Source of the DNA: a virus
Length of the DNA stretch: 33,127 nt
Direction: 5' to 3' (one strand)
Virus record (IMG/VR): IMGVR_UViG_3300033153_008243
Location: 1-33,127 of that record
Shown: positions 29,852 to 33,127 of the stretch, piece by piece
Layout: each line of letters opens with the position of its first letter
How positions within the stretch are numbered: the stretch's first letter is position 1
The notes under the pieces: model-generated
Told to the model about the DNA's origin: nothing
The model's input: the letters and a program-made list of their open reading frames with translations, nothing else
Databases searched by the model: none
Program-made: the position numbers and the translations under genes

Positions 29852-30627
29852 TGTCGTTTCAAAGTGCTGTCATACAGGGTTTTGCTCGCATTCGACAGCG
29901 ACTCGCGGAGCTGACACTGCACGGTCAGAGTCACGACAAGCGGCTAGTGCGGCTCGAACGGCAGATGGCTCAGATCCTTAAAGATCCGAACGCGCGACCG
30001 ACGGTCCCGGGTTCGCCGATTAACGAGCTGGTCGACATCGTCCCGGTGTGCGTGACAGAGGCAACCGACGAGGAGAACGGTGAATACCGCGCCGTCCGGC
30101 AGATCCCCACTTCGCATGGGGTAATGAGTAACGACCCCGACGACTCGACTCCGCTGACGATTCGCACGATCAAGAACGCCGATGGTGATGCCGCAACACT
30201 GTCGGTCGGTGACAAAGTCTACGTCAAGTTGGACGGGGTGGCGTCGGATGGGACGCCCTACTATCACGTCATCACGCTGGGATTGAAGAATCCATGGTAC
30301 GGCATTGTGACGAAATGCAATAGCTCGACCGGACGCGGGAAGGTTAAAAGGGCTGAGGGTACGATAAGAAATCTGTCGATCGTGTCAGGTGCCGAAGCGG
30401 TCGTGGTGCATATCGGCGTAAAGTCGTGGGCGCGCATCGGCGACGAAGTGCAGTGTGTGTGGAATGGTTCGGGCATCACGCCCGAGTGGACAGCGCACGC
30501 CATTATCTCGGGCGTCATTTACGAGGAGCCGTGCGTTGAGGGAACGCAGGGCTGTGAGCCGGAGGACGCCTTGGCGGCAGTGCAGGACAATCCAGGACAA
30601 GTGGATGACTGTGACGACATTATCTAG
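29851..30627 (+). CDS. Tail-tip protein with N-terminal coiled coil
   Basis: 258 aa; ATG 29851 overlaps the previous stop as TGATG. Residues 8-45 (IRQRLAELTLHGQSHDKRLVRLERQMAQIL) form a coiled coil. The rest is beta-rich with GDKVYVKLDGVASDGTPYYHVITLGL and a Cys-rich C-terminus (CVEGTQGCEPED...DDCDD). It may be a tail-tip trimer or fibre base. Family unknown. Confidence 0.55.
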   Translation: MSFQSAVIQGFARIRQRLAELTLHGQSHDKRLVRLERQMAQILKDPNARPTVPGSPINELVDIVPVCVTEATDEENGEYRAVRQIPTSHGVMSNDPDDSTPLTIRTIKNADGDAATLSVGDKVYVKLDGVASDGTPYYHVITLGLKNPWYGIVTKCNSSTGRGKVKRAEGTIRNLSIVSGAEAVVVHIGVKSWARIGDEVQCVWNGSGITPEWTAHAIISGVIYEEPCVEGTQGCEPEDALAAVQDNPGQVDDCDDII

Positions 30628-30638
30628 GAAGAACTGCA

Positions 30639-31268
30639 TTGGGTGACGTTGCGAAAATCTTTCCATACCGCGATACGGCCGGCCGGCTGATGGGCCGGGC
30701 GAAGTTGGCTGGCGCCGACGATGGTGTGTCGATGTTTTATCCGTTCCGGAACACCACCGGGCAACTGATGTTCCGCGGCGCGAATGCGGAGGGGGAGGTT
30801 GTTAAAGGGTTTCCGTACCGCACCAGCAGCAGTGATCTGATGGAAGTGCGAACGATCGGGTGCGACGCGACAACGTGTGAGGAATGGAATTGCCCGTTTG
30901 CAGATAAATACGTTGTTACGCTCACCGGATGGGGCACATTGGGCGGGCATAATGTGAATGGGTCCTGGGTGGTGGACGAACAGGGCCTGTTCACCCGTGG
31001 CCTTGGTTCGTGTCACTGGTCGTACCCTCTAGGTTACCCGATCCCTTATCCACGCATTTTATTAACGAGGACACAGCCTGCGTGGCCGGTAGCAGGATAC
31101 GCCAATGCCTGGCTGGTGGACGTTTACGGGTCTCTCTTTGCTTATTCAATACGTAAAGCCAGCATGGAAGGCAAGCCACGATGTGAACCACCCATCGGCC
31201 TCAATTATGACGTGCTGCTGGCCGGTGTTTTTGGGGGAACTATCGAGGTGAGTGAGTACAACCCCTAA
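30639..31268 (+). CDS. Tail protein with three N-terminal repeats
   Basis: 209 aa from TTG 30639, with AGGAAG seven bases before it. Three repeats of about 25-30 residues begin at 4 (KIFPYRDTAGRLMGRAKLAG), 31 (MFYPFRNTTGQLMFRGAN) and 59 (KGFPYRTSSSDLMEVR), each with F/Y-P-Y/F-R and L-M. They may form stacked binding modules. The C-terminal region contains WSYPLGYPIPYP and Cys pairs (CDATTCEEWNC). Role unknown, but fibre or host-recognition genes surround it. Confidence 0.6.
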   Translation: MGDVAKIFPYRDTAGRLMGRAKLAGADDGVSMFYPFRNTTGQLMFRGANAEGEVVKGFPYRTSSSDLMEVRTIGCDATTCEEWNCPFADKYVVTLTGWGTLGGHNVNGSWVVDEQGLFTRGLGSCHWSYPLGYPIPYPRILLTRTQPAWPVAGYANAWLVDVYGSLFAYSIRKASMEGKPRCEPPIGLNYDVLLAGVFGGTIEVSEYNP

Positions 31269-31630
31269 TGTACGCCTCCGAATTCAAAGCGAGGCACGGG
31301 ACGGCCTGGCAGGATGAATTGAAGAAGCTGAGAGCGGGTCGGCCAGCGGCCATTGGTCGGCAGTCAGTGAGGAGTGGAACGGCAAGACACAAGAGAGGGG
31401 CGAATGTCCCCTCTGTGGCAAAGTTCCTGGCGGCGTGCGACGGTTGCGAGCATCGCATCCCGCGATCGGCGAAGCTGCCGAATGGACACTGCCGGGCGAT
31501 CATCGAGCGGACGGGCAAAGAGTGCGACAAAGGCTTCATGGCGTGGGCCATGAACGGGCGATGCCCGTCTGAGAGGTTCGATACCCAAACGGTGGCGGTT
31601 GACGGACGGCGGCCGAACCGTAAAGAGTGA
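31268..31630 (+). CDS. Small Cys-containing protein, function unknown
   Basis: 120 aa; ATG 31268 overlaps the previous stop as TAATG. N-terminus MYASEFKARHGTAWQDELKKLRAGRPAAIGRQS is helical and basic. CDGC at 57-60 plus Cys75, Cys86 and Cys99 may bind zinc. It lies in the fibre region but does not look structural. It could be a regulatory or recombination accessory. Confidence 0.55.
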   Translation: MYASEFKARHGTAWQDELKKLRAGRPAAIGRQSVRSGTARHKRGANVPSVAKFLAACDGCEHRIPRSAKLPNGHCRAIIERTGKECDKGFMAWAMNGRCPSERFDTQTVAVDGRRPNRKE

Positions 31631-31638
31631 GGCGGACA

Positions 31639-32184
31639 ATGGCCGCGCATGTGCGATTGCGATTGCTACGACTCAACACCTGGCCGGACGGCATGCGCGC
31701 ACGCGTTTTATGGAACGGGCAGCTCGATGCGGAGAACGGCGACGGCAAACCCGCTGACAACCCGGCGGATCCGGTGGACACGGATAACCCGCTCACGCCT
31801 GAGCCGGTCGAGATCTGGCCCGTCGGTAAGGCCGGCGATGGGTACGAGCGCGACGGTGCGGGGATCGACGGGTTTCCTCAGAACGCCTGGCCGGGCTACG
31901 GCGACGGCGAGGGAATCGACGGGGAGGGAGAGGACGGGGTTTACAACGACTACCTCACCTGGACGACGGCGATCGTGTTGCCGACGTTGCGGGATGGCAT
32001 CTACAAGTTCGCGGTGCGGTTCGAAGACGCGCTCGGCACGGTGCAGACGGACTCGCTGATCGAAGCGACGATCACGCTGGGGGGCGTGCCACGGCCACCG
32101 ATCGAGCTGGCGAGCGATGGCTATAGCGGCGGAAACCTGGATCTGAGTTGGATTCACTCGCCCGATCTTGAGGACTTGGCATAG
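31639..32184 (+). CDS. Asp/Gly-rich tail-associated protein with FN3-like end
   Basis: 181 aa from ATG 31639, with GAGG six bases before it. Middle (40-105) is rich in Asp, Gly, Pro and Glu (DGKPADNPADPVDTDNP, GDGEGIDGEGEDG), a likely flexible, calcium-friendly linker. The C-terminus (YKFAVRFEDALGTVQTDSLIEATITL, then SWIHSPDLEDLA) resembles the end of a fibronectin type III-like domain. Probably part of the fibre or tip complex. Confidence 0.55.
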   Translation: MAAHVRLRLLRLNTWPDGMRARVLWNGQLDAENGDGKPADNPADPVDTDNPLTPEPVEIWPVGKAGDGYERDGAGIDGFPQNAWPGYGDGEGIDGEGEDGVYNDYLTWTTAIVLPTLRDGIYKFAVRFEDALGTVQTDSLIEATITLGGVPRPPIELASDGYSGGNLDLSWIHSPDLEDLA

Positions 32185-32196
32185 GAGTAAGCGGCG

Positions 32197-33015
32197 ATGG
32201 CAGAATTGCATGTTGACGAAGTGCAAGGCAGCGGCTTCAGTACGGACAACTTCAAGAACGTCCGCGATACGATCACGGGGATCTGGTACCGGATTTGGGG
32301 GGCCTTCCCGTCCGTGACGAACATCATTCGGATGACCCATTCGATCGCGCGCGCGGCGGCTTCGGTCGGTGGTGGCAGGATCTACAAGGACTCGACCGAC
32401 GGCGATGCGCAGTTCAGCGTGACCGATCTGAAGTTTTACTATCGCGGTGAGCTTGTGACGGTGGCGGGGGCGACGGGCCATTCGCTGAGCTACGGGGATG
32501 TGGCACACCATGTTTATGCCACACCGGCCGGTGCGATCGCCGTAGGAAACGCCGCATGGCCGGGCCCGACGCCTCACGTTCGGCTCGGCATTATCACGCT
32601 GAGTTCGGGGGCGTGGAATTGGAACAACTTTGTGGACCATCGCAACGCCGGGGCACTCCGCGTCTACGATGAGCCGAACGGCGGCCATCTGGAGGTGGAG
32701 GGCAAGACATCAGACGACACGCTGACGGCCAGCGACTCGCAGACGGTGTTCACGAACCTGAATGCGACGGGGGTGGTGAATCTGACACTGCCATCGGCCC
32801 TCGCGATGGAGATGTCGATCGAGGCGGTTGTGATGGCGGCGCAGAATCTGAAGATTACTGCGCCGAGCGGCGTGACGATCCGCGTGGCGGGTAGCGTTAG
32901 TGCAACCGGCGGATACATCCAATCGAACACGGTCGGCAACGCGGTGCGGCTTGTGGCGGTCAACGCGACGCTGTGGGTTGCCACGAGCTACGTCGGAACA
33001 TGGACGGTGACGTGA
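32197..33015 (+). CDS. Probable tail fibre protein
   Basis: 272 aa, AGGAG before ATG 32197. N-terminal part is short-repeat beta (VTNIIRMTHSIARAA, RIYKDSTDGDAQFSVTDLKFYYRGELVTVAGATGHSLS) and the C-terminal part has TASDSQTVFTNLNATGVVNLTLPSALAMEMSIEAVVMAAQNLKITAPSGVTIRVAG, the beta-prism or fibre-like pattern common near the end of long fibres. Ends with an overlapping TGATG into the next gene. Assignment by position and repeat nature. Confidence 0.55.
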   Translation: MAELHVDEVQGSGFSTDNFKNVRDTITGIWYRIWGAFPSVTNIIRMTHSIARAAASVGGGRIYKDSTDGDAQFSVTDLKFYYRGELVTVAGATGHSLSYGDVAHHVYATPAGAIAVGNAAWPGPTPHVRLGIITLSSGAWNWNNFVDHRNAGALRVYDEPNGGHLEVEGKTSDDTLTASDSQTVFTNLNATGVVNLTLPSALAMEMSIEAVVMAAQNLKITAPSGVTIRVAGSVSATGGYIQSNTVGNAVRLVAVNATLWVATSYVGTWTVT

Positions 33016-33127
33016 TGCCTGACGAACCGATTATTTTGGACACGACCAGTGCGGCGTATCAGCGGCGGCTTGAGGGTTTGACCGACCTGATCGACGAGCT
33101 GCGCCCGTATGTGATTGCGCTGGCACG
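33015..33127 (+). CDS. Gene cut by window end, fibre region
   Basis: At least 37 codons from ATG 33015, overlapping the previous stop as TGATG; reads MPDEPIILDTTSAAYQRRLEGLTDLIDEL, then RPYVIALA. It looks helical. Too short to assign. Confidence 0.5.
   Translation, partial: MPDEPIILDTTSAAYQRRLEGLTDLIDELRPYVIALA

Noticed and set aside
1-33127. tRNA, rRNA, CRISPR arrays and insertion sequences
   Set aside because: No cloverleaf, rRNA-like stretch, spacer-repeat array or transposase other than the phage's own was seen on reading both strands.

Overview
The window is most of a temperate, Mu-type transposable phage (prophage) of about 60% GC. The diagnostic genes are a DDE transposase of the MuA type, its AAA+ partner of the MuB type, a GemA-like protein and a Mu-type head module: DUF3486 small terminase, large terminase, DUF935 portal fused to an F-like head protein, I/Z protease-scaffold, T-like capsid, gp36-like and G-like proteins. 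No sheath gene lies between the head genes and the tail tube, and a tail-chaperone frameshift followed by a tape measure follows the tube. The tail is therefore probably long and non-contractile, as in the transposable siphophages D3112 and B3. The host is probably a diderm bacterium, because two lipoproteins have lipoboxes. The dockerin-like DLNGDGVFDGQD motif and the SQPAA linkers after export signals suggest Planctomycetota, but this is an inference.

Layout. Positions 1-577 hold a possible flank and then a run of direct repeats sharing TTGGCAA(AAA), possible transposase-binding sites at one end of the element. From 10082 down to 444 every confident gene is on the minus strand. In order of transcription these are a small basic protein, a hairpin/attenuator-like leader, zinc-ribbon and HTH proteins, transposase A, ATPase B, GemA, a DNA methyltransferase, a run of small regulatory-type genes, and finally a membrane-anchored dockerin/beta-helix protein that looks like cargo. 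Positions 10083-10189 form a divergent control region: two back-to-back promoters and three GGTC-N7/8-GAC dyads whose left edges are exactly 30 bp apart. Both flanking genes look leaderless.

From 10190 rightward all confident genes are on the plus strand. They are a candidate regulator (10190), a secreted FxLYD-like cargo protein (10763), a hairpin-rich gene-free stretch (11876-12514), and a lysis-type set of two lipoproteins, a holin-like protein and an XhlA-like coiled-coil membrane protein. Then come packaging and head genes (14398-22534), head completion and connector genes (22542-24302), tail tube, frameshifted chaperone, tape measure and tip proteins (24375-30627), and host-recognition or fibre-type genes to the end, where the last gene is cut.

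Genes within each arm are tightly packed, many with ATGA, TGATG or TAATG overlaps, implying long, translationally coupled operons. The early arm would carry out transposition and replication and modify the DNA; the late arm builds and releases virions. The early arm is inverted relative to phage Mu, where A and B run in the same direction as the late genes. No tRNA, rRNA, CRISPR or insertion sequence was seen, and no endolysin could be recognised.
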